Positions 28,177-36,576 of a stretch of 64,000 bases of DNA are shown piece by piece. This DNA is from Nitrospira sp. CR1.2 (GTDB lineage Bacteria > Nitrospirota > Nitrospiria > Nitrospirales > Nitrospiraceae), in the NCBI GenBank assembly GCA_014055495.1, contig WIAG01000004.1, positions 55,072-119,071 of the forward strand, written 5' to 3'. The translations under genes were made by a program, and so were the position numbers. How positions within the stretch are numbered: the stretch's first letter is position 1; the number at the start of each line of letters is the position of its first letter. The notes beneath the pieces are model-generated. The model was not told the origin of the DNA, did no database searches, and worked only from the letters and a program-made list of their open reading frames with translations.

Positions 28177-28704
28177 TCAGCCGGTCACGTCGTTCGGATC
28201 CGCAGCGGTCAACCCCTTCTTGGCATCATTCACATACCAGCCATCGTGAGTCGGGTCCGAATCCAGATCTGCCGCAGCGGTCGCGGTAAATCCTGAGGAG
28301 GAGGTCGTGGCAACACCCCCGATGCCGGTATAGGGAATCGTTCCTACAGCCGGTGTTTCTGTCCGGATCGTGTCGCAACTGCCGGTAGGTCCGCACAACA
28401 TCCCCCCGTTCGCTCCCATGCCACTCCCGATCCCCAACCCAGATCGATAGGTGTATCGGTTCGTCCCGCCCCCGGCGATCGCGAATCCGATATCCGTAAA
28501 GTTTCCAAACTCTTTCCGTTCGCTGTAAAATGACGTCTCTGCGACAAAGATACCCGCCAAGTTCGAGCGCGCCTCGGCTTGCATAGCCTGAGCCCTGTAT
28601 CGAAGAAAATTCGGTATCGCAAAGGCCGCCAAGATGCCCACGATGACCACCACGACCATGAGTTCGATCAGCGTGAACCCAGTTTGTTTGGATGGCGGCG
28701 TCAC
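28177..28704 (-). CDS. Type IV pilin-like protein, second copy
   Basis: A 175-aa prepilin with leader MTPPSKQTG and the class III cleavage site before FTLIELMVVVVIVGIL; mature Glu5 is present. The body parallels the first pilin (AEARSNLAGIFVAETSFYSE versus [18 protein letters not shown]), carries its own close Cys pair (LCGPTGSC) and ends DGWYVNDAKKGLTAADPND. It is therefore a diverged paralogue rather than a minor pseudopilin of another class. It uses a GTG start with no evident Shine-Dalgarno sequence. It may be an alternative major pilin or a minor pilin. Confidence 0.9.
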   Translation of the reverse strand: MTPPSKQTGFTLIELMVVVVIVGILAAFAIPNFLRYRAQAMQAEARSNLAGIFVAETSFYSERKEFGNFTDIGFAIAGGGTNRYTYRSGLGIGSGMGANGGMLCGPTGSCDTIRTETPAVGTIPYTGIGGVATTSSSGFTATAAADLDSDPTHDGWYVNDAKKGLTAADPNDVTG

Positions 28705-29044
28705 AATCTTGCGGTTTCTACAAGCAGGGCTTATGCCACAAAGCCGCGCATCAAAAAATGCCTATCTAAACAACGGCCACCATTGACATTTTTCTGTGCC
28801 GGGCGAGTCGACCTGAGGCAAACGCCGGCGAGAGGGGCTGGTGTCATCAAGGAAAGTGCCAAAAATTGGCTGAATCGAACAGTCACGGTGCGGCGGACAG
28901 CAGCAGGGTCTCGGGCACAGGGGAGGCTGAAATGACCGCGTAATACTCAGGAAGAGAGAGGCAAGTTCTGGGGCGGAGGTGCGACCCAGAAGCCAACCAT
29001 GAGGGGAACGGGCCGAATAATCTCAGGAGAAGAATAGATAGGAA
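28705..29044. other. Gap upstream of the second pilin
   Basis: About 340 bp. It holds a candidate sigma-54 element (28724-28738). The remainder contains no supported gene; one plus-strand open frame (28579-28935) overlaps the pilin gene and has no coding character. Confidence 0.5.
28724..28738 (-). promoter_or_regulatory. Candidate sigma-54 promoter for the second pilin gene
   Basis: On the minus strand TGGCATAAGCCCTGC matches TGGCA-N8-TGC with GG-N10-GC spacing, the same wording as the element before the first pilin. Its position would leave only about 8 nt of leader before the GTG, which is short and lowers confidence. Confidence 0.4.
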
Positions 29045-30844
29045 CTATTGAGTCGAGGAAGAGGCTTTTCGCTCGGTGACACGCCGGATGGCCTGACGGA
29101 TCCGCTCTTCCTTGGAGGGATCGCCTAAGCCGAGATCACGAAATCGTTGCATCAGCTTATCGTTGGACGGATCCAATTCCAGCGCATGAAGGAGTGCCTC
29201 CCGGCCGTCGGAAAGGTGCTGCTGCTTCAGATAAATTTCGCCCAAGTGCTCATAAATCACCGGGTCGTCGCCGACTAGCGCCACGGCGCGCTTCATCTCC
29301 GTCAGAGCCTCTGCCAGCAAGCCCTTCTTGAAGAAAGCCCAGGCCAAGCTATCCACATAGTATCCATTGGTCGGCCTGAGCGCAACGGCCTGCTTGGTCA
29401 GCGAGATCGCTTCCTCGATCTTCACGCCGCGTTCTGCATAACTGTAGCCAAGGTAATTCAACGCGTCGGCATGGTGCGGGTCCAACGCGAGAGTGGTTTC
29501 CATCGACTTCACCACCTCCTCGAATCGGTTCAATTTATCGTAGGCAGTGCCGGCGTTAAAATGCAGATCCGCATTGTCGGGGTTATGACGTATCCCCTCC
29601 AGGAAAGCTTGGAGGGACGGTTCATATTCTTCCACTTGGAAATGGGACAATCCGAGAACGATGTGGGTCTCCGGCTGTTTGGGATTCAACCGACTGGCTT
29701 CCCGCAAATGTTGAATGGCCTCGGAATATTGCTTGGTCCGGTAGAGCAACACCCCCAAATGTAAATGCCCCTCGAAATATGACGGCTCAAGCGTGAGATT
29801 GTGGCGATAGGCCGCAATCGCATTGGGATAATCTCTGGTTTCTTCATAGAGATACCCCAAGTAATCGCGAACCTTGAGCTCGCTTGGACGCACGGTGAGA
29901 ATCTGCGTCAGTTGTTGAATAGCCTTGGGATAATTCTTCTGCTCGCCATAGACCAGTCCCATTCTGAGCTGCGCGTCAAGGTCTGACGGATCTTCTGCCA
30001 AAATCTCCTGCAGCTCTCTCAAGGCCTCGTCATATTGCTTGGCCGACACTTGCAGGCGAATGAGATGGTGCCGGATTTCGCGGTTCTTCGGATTCACCCC
30101 CTGCAAATAGCGGCGGTAGATCTCGATGGCTTTGTCGCGATCCTGCTTCGCTTCATAGACGGATCCCAGGGCGACGTACGCCGGTTCGAAGGCGGGATTC
30201 AGCGTCACCGCCTGCTCGAAATGAGTCGTGGCCTTGTCGAAATCCCTGGCCTCTACGCCGATCCGACCGAGGTAGTAGTAGCCGACGGCTGAGTCCGGAC
30301 TGACTTTGATGCCCGAACGAATCGTCTCCTCGGCGTCAGCATATTGCTTTTGATTCGCCTGCAGCAGCCCCTTGGCAAAGAAATGCTCGCTGCGTTGCGG
30401 CTCTTGCTCAATAGCACGATTGAACAAGCGCAGCCCCTTGTCGGGCTTCCCTGCCGCAGCATACATCCCGCCGAGTTGGCCGAGCATCTGCGCATCCAAC
30501 CCCGAAGCCTCGGCGACCTCGTCGGCAAAGCGCACGGCAGCGGGCACATCACCTGCCGTAAAATTCAATATGGCCAGCCTGGCCTTGAGATAGTTAGAGG
30601 AGGGGTCTGTCTGCAGGGCGAGTTGGTATTCCTTGATCGCCTGCTCGGTCTCCTGATCCAACTCGGCTTGATAACCGAGCAGAAAATGATAGGACGCGCG
30701 AGAATCCGAGGAAGGAGAGACGAGGCGCGGTAACACTGGTGCCGCAGCCGGAGCGACTGGGGCAGCAGGACGAGCCGGCGGAGTGGTTTGGCAGGCGGCA
30801 GTCACGCAAGACAGCGAGGCCAACAACACGACCGTCGCTCTCAC
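29045..30844 (-). CDS. Large TPR lipoprotein
   Basis: A 599-aa protein if started at the GTG at 30844, which gives a compact lipoprotein signal (VVLLASLSCVTAAC, Cys at residue 18). A TTG at 30943 would put 33 polar residues before it. After a Pro/Ala-rich spacer come about fifteen TPRs covering residues 65-560 (for example YLGYSYAERGVKIEEAISL and YEHLGEIYLKQQHLSDGREAL), ending in a basic tail. The last repeats follow the pattern of TPR proteins often encoded beside exopolysaccharide or outer-membrane assembly genes. It is a scaffold without catalytic domain; partner unknown. It is transcribed toward the pilins but separated by 340 bp. Confidence 0.85.
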   Translation of the reverse strand: MRATVVLLASLSCVTAACQTTPPARPAAPVAPAAAPVLPRLVSPSSDSRASYHFLLGYQAELDQETEQAIKEYQLALQTDPSSNYLKARLAILNFTAGDVPAAVRFADEVAEASGLDAQMLGQLGGMYAAAGKPDKGLRLFNRAIEQEPQRSEHFFAKGLLQANQKQYADAEETIRSGIKVSPDSAVGYYYLGRIGVEARDFDKATTHFEQAVTLNPAFEPAYVALGSVYEAKQDRDKAIEIYRRYLQGVNPKNREIRHHLIRLQVSAKQYDEALRELQEILAEDPSDLDAQLRMGLVYGEQKNYPKAIQQLTQILTVRPSELKVRDYLGYLYEETRDYPNAIAAYRHNLTLEPSYFEGHLHLGVLLYRTKQYSEAIQHLREASRLNPKQPETHIVLGLSHFQVEEYEPSLQAFLEGIRHNPDNADLHFNAGTAYDKLNRFEEVVKSMETTLALDPHHADALNYLGYSYAERGVKIEEAISLTKQAVALRPTNGYYVDSLAWAFFKKGLLAEALTEMKRAVALVGDDPVIYEHLGEIYLKQQHLSDGREALLHALELDPSNDKLMQRFRDLGLGDPSKEERIRQAIRRVTERKASSSTQ

Positions 30845-30982
30845 CCTCAGAGCCCCACGAGCGGGGCACGCTTGCCGACGTTCTTCACACGTTGGTTGCA
30901 CAATAGGTCCGCTCGACTTGAGGGATACTGCTAGGAAAACCAAGGACGATGGAGGGATTATACCGGCCCTGAAAAGAACGCG

Positions 30983-32338
30983 TCAAACGACCTCTCGAGT
31001 TTCGAGATTCTCAAATTTTGCAAATCGATCGTGGAAAAAGAGCTCACGCTTGCCGATCGGTCCGTTACGATGCTTGCTGACCAGAATGTCGGCGATGCCC
31101 TTTCGCTCCGTGGCCGGTTCATAGACCTCTTCGCGATAGATGAACATCACCACATCAGCATCCTGCTCGATGGCGCCGCTCTCGCGCAAGTCGGCCAGCA
31201 TCGGCACCGGTGGTTTTCTGGCCTCCACCGCACGACTTAACTGAGACAAGGCAATCACGGGCACATTGAGTTCCTTGGCTAGACTTTTCAACGAGCGTGA
31301 AATATCGGAAATTTCCTGTTGCCGCGACTCGGAATCGCTTTTGCCCTGCATGAGCTGGAGATAGTCCACGATCAGCAGGTCGAGGCCTCGCTCCGCCTTC
31401 AACCGCCTGGCCTTTCCTCGCATCTGCTGCACCGTCACGGCACCGGAATCGTCGATGAAGATCGGTGCTTGTTCGAGCTTGCCGGCCGCTTCGGCCAACC
31501 GCCACCAATCTTCCTTCTGCAACCTGCCGGTTCGGAGCGAGTGCGAATCCACACGAGCCTCAGAACTCAACATGCGCAAGACGAGTTGCGGTTTCGACAT
31601 TTCGAGACTGAAAATGCCGACCACGGTTCCGGCATGAAGTGCCGCATGCTGGGCCATCCCAAGCGCCAGACTGGTCTTTCCCATGCTCGGCCGTCCTGCC
31701 ACGATGATCAAATCCGACGGCTGCAGGCCCGCAGTCAGATCATCCAGGTCGATGTACCCGGTCGGCACGCCGGTCACACGCTCTTTCCGCTTGGACAACT
31801 TATCCACGACATCAAGGCTTTCCTTGATGATCTGATTCACTTGCGTGAACGAGCGGTCCAGCTTACCTTGGGCGAGACCAAAGACGGAGCGTTCGGCAAA
31901 ATCGAGTAACTCATCGACGGCGGCGGTCCCGTCGTACCCTCGCGTGATCACTTCCGTGGAGGTTTCGATCAAGCCCCGCAACAATGCTTTGTCACGCACG
32001 ATTTTGCTGTGATAGCGGATGTTCGCGGCCGTCGGGACGACCTGCACCAATTCCGCCAGATACGCCGATCCTCCCACCGCATCGAGTTCCGAACGTCCTT
32101 TCAGACATTCCGTCAACGTGATCTGATCGATCACCTCGCCACGATCGCTTAACTCCAGCATGGCCTGGTAGATCTTACGATGCGCGGTCCGGTAGAACTC
32201 CTGCTCCGTCAGCACTTCCATGGCCTTGGCCATGGCCGTGTTGTCCAGCAAGATCGCACCGAGCACGGATTGCTCCGCCTCAAGGTTTTGTGGCGGCAAC
32301 CGGGGAGCCGTGAGGTCCACGGCGGAAAGGGATTTCAT
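30983..32338 (-). CDS. dnaB: Replicative DNA helicase
   Basis: A 451-aa DnaB. The N-terminal domain begins PPQNLEAEQSVLGAILLDN; the RecA-like helicase domain has Walker A GRPSMGKTSLALGMA, Walker B LLIVDYLQLM and the DnaB motif VPVIALSQLSRAVEARK, then DLRESGAIEQDADVVMFIYREEVY and the arginine-finger segment KHRNGPIG. Length is standard and no intein is present. It unwinds DNA ahead of the replisome. The ATG overlaps the hisZ stop by ATGA, an unusual operon partner. Confidence 0.97.
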   Translation of the reverse strand: MKSLSAVDLTAPRLPPQNLEAEQSVLGAILLDNTAMAKAMEVLTEQEFYRTAHRKIYQAMLELSDRGEVIDQITLTECLKGRSELDAVGGSAYLAELVQVVPTAANIRYHSKIVRDKALLRGLIETSTEVITRGYDGTAAVDELLDFAERSVFGLAQGKLDRSFTQVNQIIKESLDVVDKLSKRKERVTGVPTGYIDLDDLTAGLQPSDLIIVAGRPSMGKTSLALGMAQHAALHAGTVVGIFSLEMSKPQLVLRMLSSEARVDSHSLRTGRLQKEDWWRLAEAAGKLEQAPIFIDDSGAVTVQQMRGKARRLKAERGLDLLIVDYLQLMQGKSDSESRQQEISDISRSLKSLAKELNVPVIALSQLSRAVEARKPPVPMLADLRESGAIEQDADVVMFIYREEVYEPATERKGIADILVSKHRNGPIGKRELFFHDRFAKFENLETREVV

Positions 32339-33459
32339 GCTCGCCTCCCCTGCCGCCTGGCGGGATTCGCGACGGGCTTTGAACGCCCCGCATCGGATTC
32401 ACTGGAGGCGAGCGACACATCTTCGCAGGAAGGATCGATAGCTCGGAAGACCCGATCGACATCAAGGGCAAATCCCGTCGATGCCGCGGTACGACCGAAC
32501 CGCCCCATCAAATGATCGTACCGACCGCCGCCGCCGAGCTCAGCGCCGATCCCCGGCGCAAACACATCGAACACAATCCCGTCATAGTATTCAAAACCGC
32601 GGAACTCCCCGAGGTCAATCAGGACCGACGACCGCCTGGACGGGTCGAGACGTTCGTACACCTGGGCCAATCGATCAAGCGGTCGGAGAAGGGCACGGTC
32701 ACGCCCGACCAGCTTTCGTCCCCGCGCCAATACCTCCGGCCCACCGCACAACTCCAGCACCTCGAGAATCACACGCGCGGTCGATTTGGCCACACCGTCC
32801 CGCACCAACAATTCTTCAAGCAGCGGCATGTCTTTCCGTGCTGCCGCGAGTTCCACACGTTTTTGTCCATCGGGCGAGAGTCCTGAACGGACTAACAACG
32901 CCGTGAAAAATCCGACATGGCCGACCGCGACCGTGAACGAGGACAGTCCTACCTGATACAGACATTCCAGGAGAAGCGTCAACACCTCCGCATCACCAGC
33001 CACTCCATCAATCCCGATGAGTTCCGCCCCGACCTGAAAAATCTCACGGTCACGTCCCGCATGTTCCCGTTCGTACCGAAACACAGAGGTGCGATAACAG
33101 AGTCGCAAGGGCAGCCGATCCCCCATCATGCCCATCGCTACGGTTCTCGCAATCTGCGCCGTTGCGTCCGGTCGCAGGAGCATCAGGCGGCCGGTGGTCC
33201 GATCGACCAATTGATAACATTTTTCGATGAGTTCCGATTCGAGACCCGGTGCGAGCACGTCGAGATATTCGAACATCGGCAGGATGATTTCGTCGTAGCG
33301 GCCACGGACAAGCACGGCGAGCAGCGTGTCTTCAAGACGACGAATACGACGCGCGGCGTCCGGCAGAATGGTGCTCATCCCAACAGGAATGAGCGACCGT
33401 TCCCGGCCAGCCACCAGCGGGGTGGAGGAAGACGGGGCCTTCAACGAACGGAAGCCCAT
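32335..33459 (-). CDS. hisZ: ATP phosphoribosyltransferase regulatory subunit
   Basis: A 374-aa protein with the class II histidyl-tRNA-synthetase fold but without the C-terminal anticodon-binding domain. Visible motifs are LRPDATAQIAR (motif 2 region), YRTSVFRYEREHAGRDREIFQVGAE and GFEYYDGIVFDVF with GGGGRYDHLMGRFG. True HisRS would read E-x-TRPE and carry about 80 more residues, so HisZ is favoured. HisZ activates a short-form HisG, which must lie elsewhere. It begins 18 bp after serA and overlaps dnaB by ATGA. Confidence 0.9.
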   Translation of the reverse strand: MGFRSLKAPSSSTPLVAGRERSLIPVGMSTILPDAARRIRRLEDTLLAVLVRGRYDEIILPMFEYLDVLAPGLESELIEKCYQLVDRTTGRLMLLRPDATAQIARTVAMGMMGDRLPLRLCYRTSVFRYEREHAGRDREIFQVGAELIGIDGVAGDAEVLTLLLECLYQVGLSSFTVAVGHVGFFTALLVRSGLSPDGQKRVELAAARKDMPLLEELLVRDGVAKSTARVILEVLELCGGPEVLARGRKLVGRDRALLRPLDRLAQVYERLDPSRRSSVLIDLGEFRGFEYYDGIVFDVFAPGIGAELGGGGRYDHLMGRFGRTAASTGFALDVDRVFRAIDPSCEDVSLASSESDAGRSKPVANPARRQGRRA

Positions 33460-33477
33460 GATCGACTGCTGGGCACG

Positions 33478-35070
33478 TTACAATCCTTTCGACAGGTCGG
33501 CGACCTTCACGGAAAGGATGTGCTTGCTGTTGGTAATCTGATGGAGGACGGATGTCGGCAGCGGTGCGTCGAGGCCGAAAATCAGCAGGGCCTTCCCGCC
33601 GCGCTCCTCCCGCGAGCACTGCATGCGCGCGATATTGATGTTGTGGTCGCCAAGAATATGCCCGACTGTGCCGATCACACCCGGACGGTCTTCGTTGAGG
33701 ATCAACAGCAGATGGTTGTCCGGCACCACCTCGACTTTGAATTGATCGATTTCGATAATGCGGGGATCCTTCCGGTGGTACAGCGTTCCTGCCACTTGAT
33801 GGGATTTCTTCCCCCCTTCGACGCGTACGCGAATGACGCTGGTGAAATCGCCGGCATCGCTGATCTTCACTTCTTTGACTTCGATGCCGCGTTCCTTGGC
33901 GACCACGGGCGCATTCACGTAATTGACGGGATCTTCCAGAATCGGGGTCAAGAGCCCCTTCAACACGGCGATTGTCAACGGCGCGACATTCAACGCGGCA
34001 ACATCCCCGCTGTACTCGACAGTTAATCGCTCCAAACCACCTTCCAGCAATTGGGACTGCAACAGGCCGACACGCTCGCCGAGGGAGAGATAGGGTTGGA
34101 GCTGCGGCAACAACTCCGGAGACACGGACGGAATGTTGACCGCCCCACGCGCGATTCCCTTGGTGAAGTAGGCGACGATCTGTTCGGCGATTCCAACGGC
34201 CACATTCTCCTGCGCTTCCGTCGTGGACGCACCGATGTGCGGCGAACAAATGAAGTTGTCCAACGCCAGCAGCGGATTGTCCGCCTTCACCGGCTCATCA
34301 TCGAACACGTCGAATGCCGCCGCCGCGACTTTCTTGGATTTCAGCGCTTCACAGAGATCGCCTTCATGCACAATCCCGCCTCGGGCGCAATTGGCAATCA
34401 TGACGCCCGGCTTCATCTTGGCGATAGCCTGTGCATTGATGAGCGATTTGGTTTCAGGTGTGAGCGGCGTGTGCACCGAGATCACATCGGCTCGGCGGAA
34501 CAGTTCTTCAAGATCGACGATGGTGACCCCCATCTTTTCGGCCCGCTCGGGAGCCAAGTAGGGATCATAGGCCAGCACCTGCATCCCGACTCCCTGGGCA
34601 AGCTTGGTGAGATAGCCTCCGATCTGCCCGACCCCCACAATGCCAAGGATCTTGTTGCATAACTCCACGCCCATGAACTTTTCTTTTTCCCACTTGCCGC
34701 TCTTGGTCGAGGCCGTGGCTTGCGGGATACGACGCGACATCGAGAAAATCATCGCCATCGTATGCTCGGCGGTGGTCACGGTATTGCCGCCGGGAGTATT
34801 CATGACCACGATACCGCGACGCGTTGCGGCAGGCGTATCGACGTTGTCCAACCCGGAACCGGCTCGTCCGACCACCTTCAGGCGCTCGGCGGCCGCGATG
34901 ACTTCTGCCGTGACTTTCGTCCCGGAACGGACGATCAGGCCGTCCGCATCTTTGATTTCTTTCAGCAGTTCCTCTTTGGGCAGCTTGGTTTTTACCACTA
35001 CCGTAAAGCCGGCTTTTTCCAGTACCTCGACCCCCTGCTTCGACAGACTGTCGCTGACCAAGATTTTCAT
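33478..35070 (-). CDS. serA: D-3-phosphoglycerate dehydrogenase
   Basis: A 530-aa long-form SerA. The catalytic domain has the NAD site GIVGVGQIGGYLTKLAQ, the Arg motif NCARGGIVHEGDL, and FDVFDDEP followed by SPHIGASTTEAQENVA with the catalytic His. After residue about 310 comes the intervening ASB domain and then a C-terminal ACT domain (LLILNEDRPGVIGTVGHILG), the serine-feedback site of long SerA enzymes. It catalyses the first step of serine synthesis. It lies 35 bp downstream of an aminotransferase gene, a plausible functional pair. Confidence 0.97.
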   Translation of the reverse strand: MKILVSDSLSKQGVEVLEKAGFTVVVKTKLPKEELLKEIKDADGLIVRSGTKVTAEVIAAAERLKVVGRAGSGLDNVDTPAATRRGIVVMNTPGGNTVTTAEHTMAMIFSMSRRIPQATASTKSGKWEKEKFMGVELCNKILGIVGVGQIGGYLTKLAQGVGMQVLAYDPYLAPERAEKMGVTIVDLEELFRRADVISVHTPLTPETKSLINAQAIAKMKPGVMIANCARGGIVHEGDLCEALKSKKVAAAAFDVFDDEPVKADNPLLALDNFICSPHIGASTTEAQENVAVGIAEQIVAYFTKGIARGAVNIPSVSPELLPQLQPYLSLGERVGLLQSQLLEGGLERLTVEYSGDVAALNVAPLTIAVLKGLLTPILEDPVNYVNAPVVAKERGIEVKEVKISDAGDFTSVIRVRVEGGKKSHQVAGTLYHRKDPRIIEIDQFKVEVVPDNHLLLILNEDRPGVIGTVGHILGDHNINIARMQCSREERGGKALLIFGLDAPLPTSVLHQITNSKHILSVKVADLSKGL

Positions 35071-35105
35071 TGTCGTGACGCCTTACCTGAAAGTGACTGT
35101 GTGAC

Positions 35106-36251
35106 TTACGACTTCCCCATAATAATTTCTTGCGCTCTGGCCACCCCGCTGCCCAATTTCACGGGATAGCCCAAGCCCTTGATGACCATTTCCACCGCCG
35201 CCAAGGCCGTGATGACGTCAAAGCTGTCGATATAGCCCATGTGTGAAATACGGAAGATCTTCCCCTTGAGGTGATCCTGACCACCCGCGGCCGTCATTCC
35301 GTATTGAGTGCGCAAATTCTTGTAGACCGCCTGACCGTCCACACCGTCCGGCGCCGAAATGGCAGTTAACGCGTCACTTGGGCGCTCCTGAGGGAAGATG
35401 GCAAGACCGGCAGCCTTGACCCCTTCACGCATGGCCGTGGCCAACATGGCATGCCGGGCAAAGACCGCCTCCAACCCTTCGGCCTTCAGGATGTTCATCA
35501 CTTCCTTGAGGCCAAGAATGAGCGACACCGCCGGCGTATAGGCCGTCGTGCTCTTTTGTTGATTCTCGCGTTCCCGCTTAAAATTAAAATAGAACGCGGC
35601 ATTCTTGGCCTTATCCGCAAGACGCCAGGCCTTGTCGCTCACGCTGGCAAAGGCCAATCCCGGAGGCAGCATCAAGGCCTTTTGCGATCCCGTGATGACG
35701 ACATCGAGTCCCCAGGCATCCGTCTTGAGGTCGAGCACGCCAAGTGCCGTGATGGCATCCACCACGAGAATGGTCTCTTCGTAGGGCTTGATGATTTCGG
35801 CCAGGGTCTTGACGTCGTGGGCCACCGCCGTAGACGTTTCGCTGGCCTGCACATACACGGCCTTGATCGACGGATCCTTCTTCAAGGCATCGGCAACAGC
35901 CTGCGGATCGATCGCCCGCCCCCATTCGACCTTTAACTCCGTGACCTGGGCGCCGAACGTCTTGCAGAGCTTCGTCCACCGTTCGCCGAATTTCCCCCCA
36001 TTAATAGTGAGGGCCTTATCACCGGGGGAGAGGAAGTTCGACACCGATCCTTCCATGCCGCCGGTTCCGGACGCTGCAAGAATCAACACCTCGTTCCGGG
36101 TTTGGAACAGCCACTTGAGGTCCTCACGAACCTCGGCAAACAATTTATCGAACTCAGGAGCCCGGTGATGAATCATCGGTCTGGCCATAGCCAGCAGCAC
36201 CTCGGGAGGAACAGGGGTGGGGCCGGGAGCCAGCAGATACCGCTTGAGCAT
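35106..36251 (-). CDS. Class V aminotransferase (serine-pyruvate/alanine-glyoxylate type)
   Basis: A 381-aa PLP enzyme starting with MLKRYLLAPGPTPVPPEVL. Features are the AASGTGGMEGSVSN phosphate-binding region, VVDAITALGVLDL, and TGSQKALMLPPGLAF, whose Lys binds PLP. This wording is typical of serine-pyruvate, serine-glyoxylate or alanine-glyoxylate aminotransferases, not of SerC. It could use serine as amino donor or support serine/glycine exchange beside SerA. The start at 36251 has GAGGAGG upstream; the open extension to 36317 lies over the promoter. Confidence 0.92.
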   Translation of the reverse strand: MLKRYLLAPGPTPVPPEVLLAMARPMIHHRAPEFDKLFAEVREDLKWLFQTRNEVLILAASGTGGMEGSVSNFLSPGDKALTINGGKFGERWTKLCKTFGAQVTELKVEWGRAIDPQAVADALKKDPSIKAVYVQASETSTAVAHDVKTLAEIIKPYEETILVVDAITALGVLDLKTDAWGLDVVITGSQKALMLPPGLAFASVSDKAWRLADKAKNAAFYFNFKRERENQQKSTTAYTPAVSLILGLKEVMNILKAEGLEAVFARHAMLATAMREGVKAAGLAIFPQERPSDALTAISAPDGVDGQAVYKNLRTQYGMTAAGGQDHLKGKIFRISHMGYIDSFDVITALAAVEMVIKGLGYPVKLGSGVARAQEIIMGKS

Positions 36252-36576
36252 GAGACGATCCTCCTCGCTGTACGGAACGAACAATGTCAGGGATTTAGAA
36301 GGGGCGTACGCTACCATAGCCCCCCCCGGGTGTCAAGGTAAGGAACCTTGAAGATGCTTATCTTTTCAGTATGTTCACGAGGTCGACGCCATACGTAGTC
36401 ACTGAAAATTCGTCATCGACCCCGTACCCTGTTGGACTAGTGGCCGAAGGACGCCGGCGGACAAAATCTCCGCTCGAACTCCTTCAATTTCTTGACAAGC
36501 CAGGACCTCCTCGATAGGCTACCCTTCGAGAGTCAGGAACCGCGCAATTCCCCGAAACAGTCTGGTGGGTGTCCCT
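36252..36576. other. Divergent promoter region
   Basis: 325 bp between the aminotransferase (minus) and the lytic transglycosylase (plus). It carries a sigma-70-like promoter for the minus-strand operon (36308-36336) and a C-run of eight at about 36320. No gene is supported. Confidence 0.5.
36308..36336 (-). promoter_or_regulatory. Sigma-70-like promoter for the aminotransferase-serA-hisZ-dnaB run
   Basis: On the minus strand TTGACA (36336-36331), 17 nt, TAGCGT (36313-36308). The -35 box is perfect and the -10 is weak. Transcription would start near 36300, about 50 nt before the aminotransferase ATG at 36251, which supports that start. Confidence 0.55.

Noticed and set aside
32335..33459. 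Histidyl-tRNA synthetase
   Set aside because: The fold matches but the anticodon-binding domain is absent and motif residues fit HisZ better.
32917..34026. 369-aa plus-strand open frame
   Set aside because: Antisense across hisZ and serA, both of which have unmistakable family motifs.
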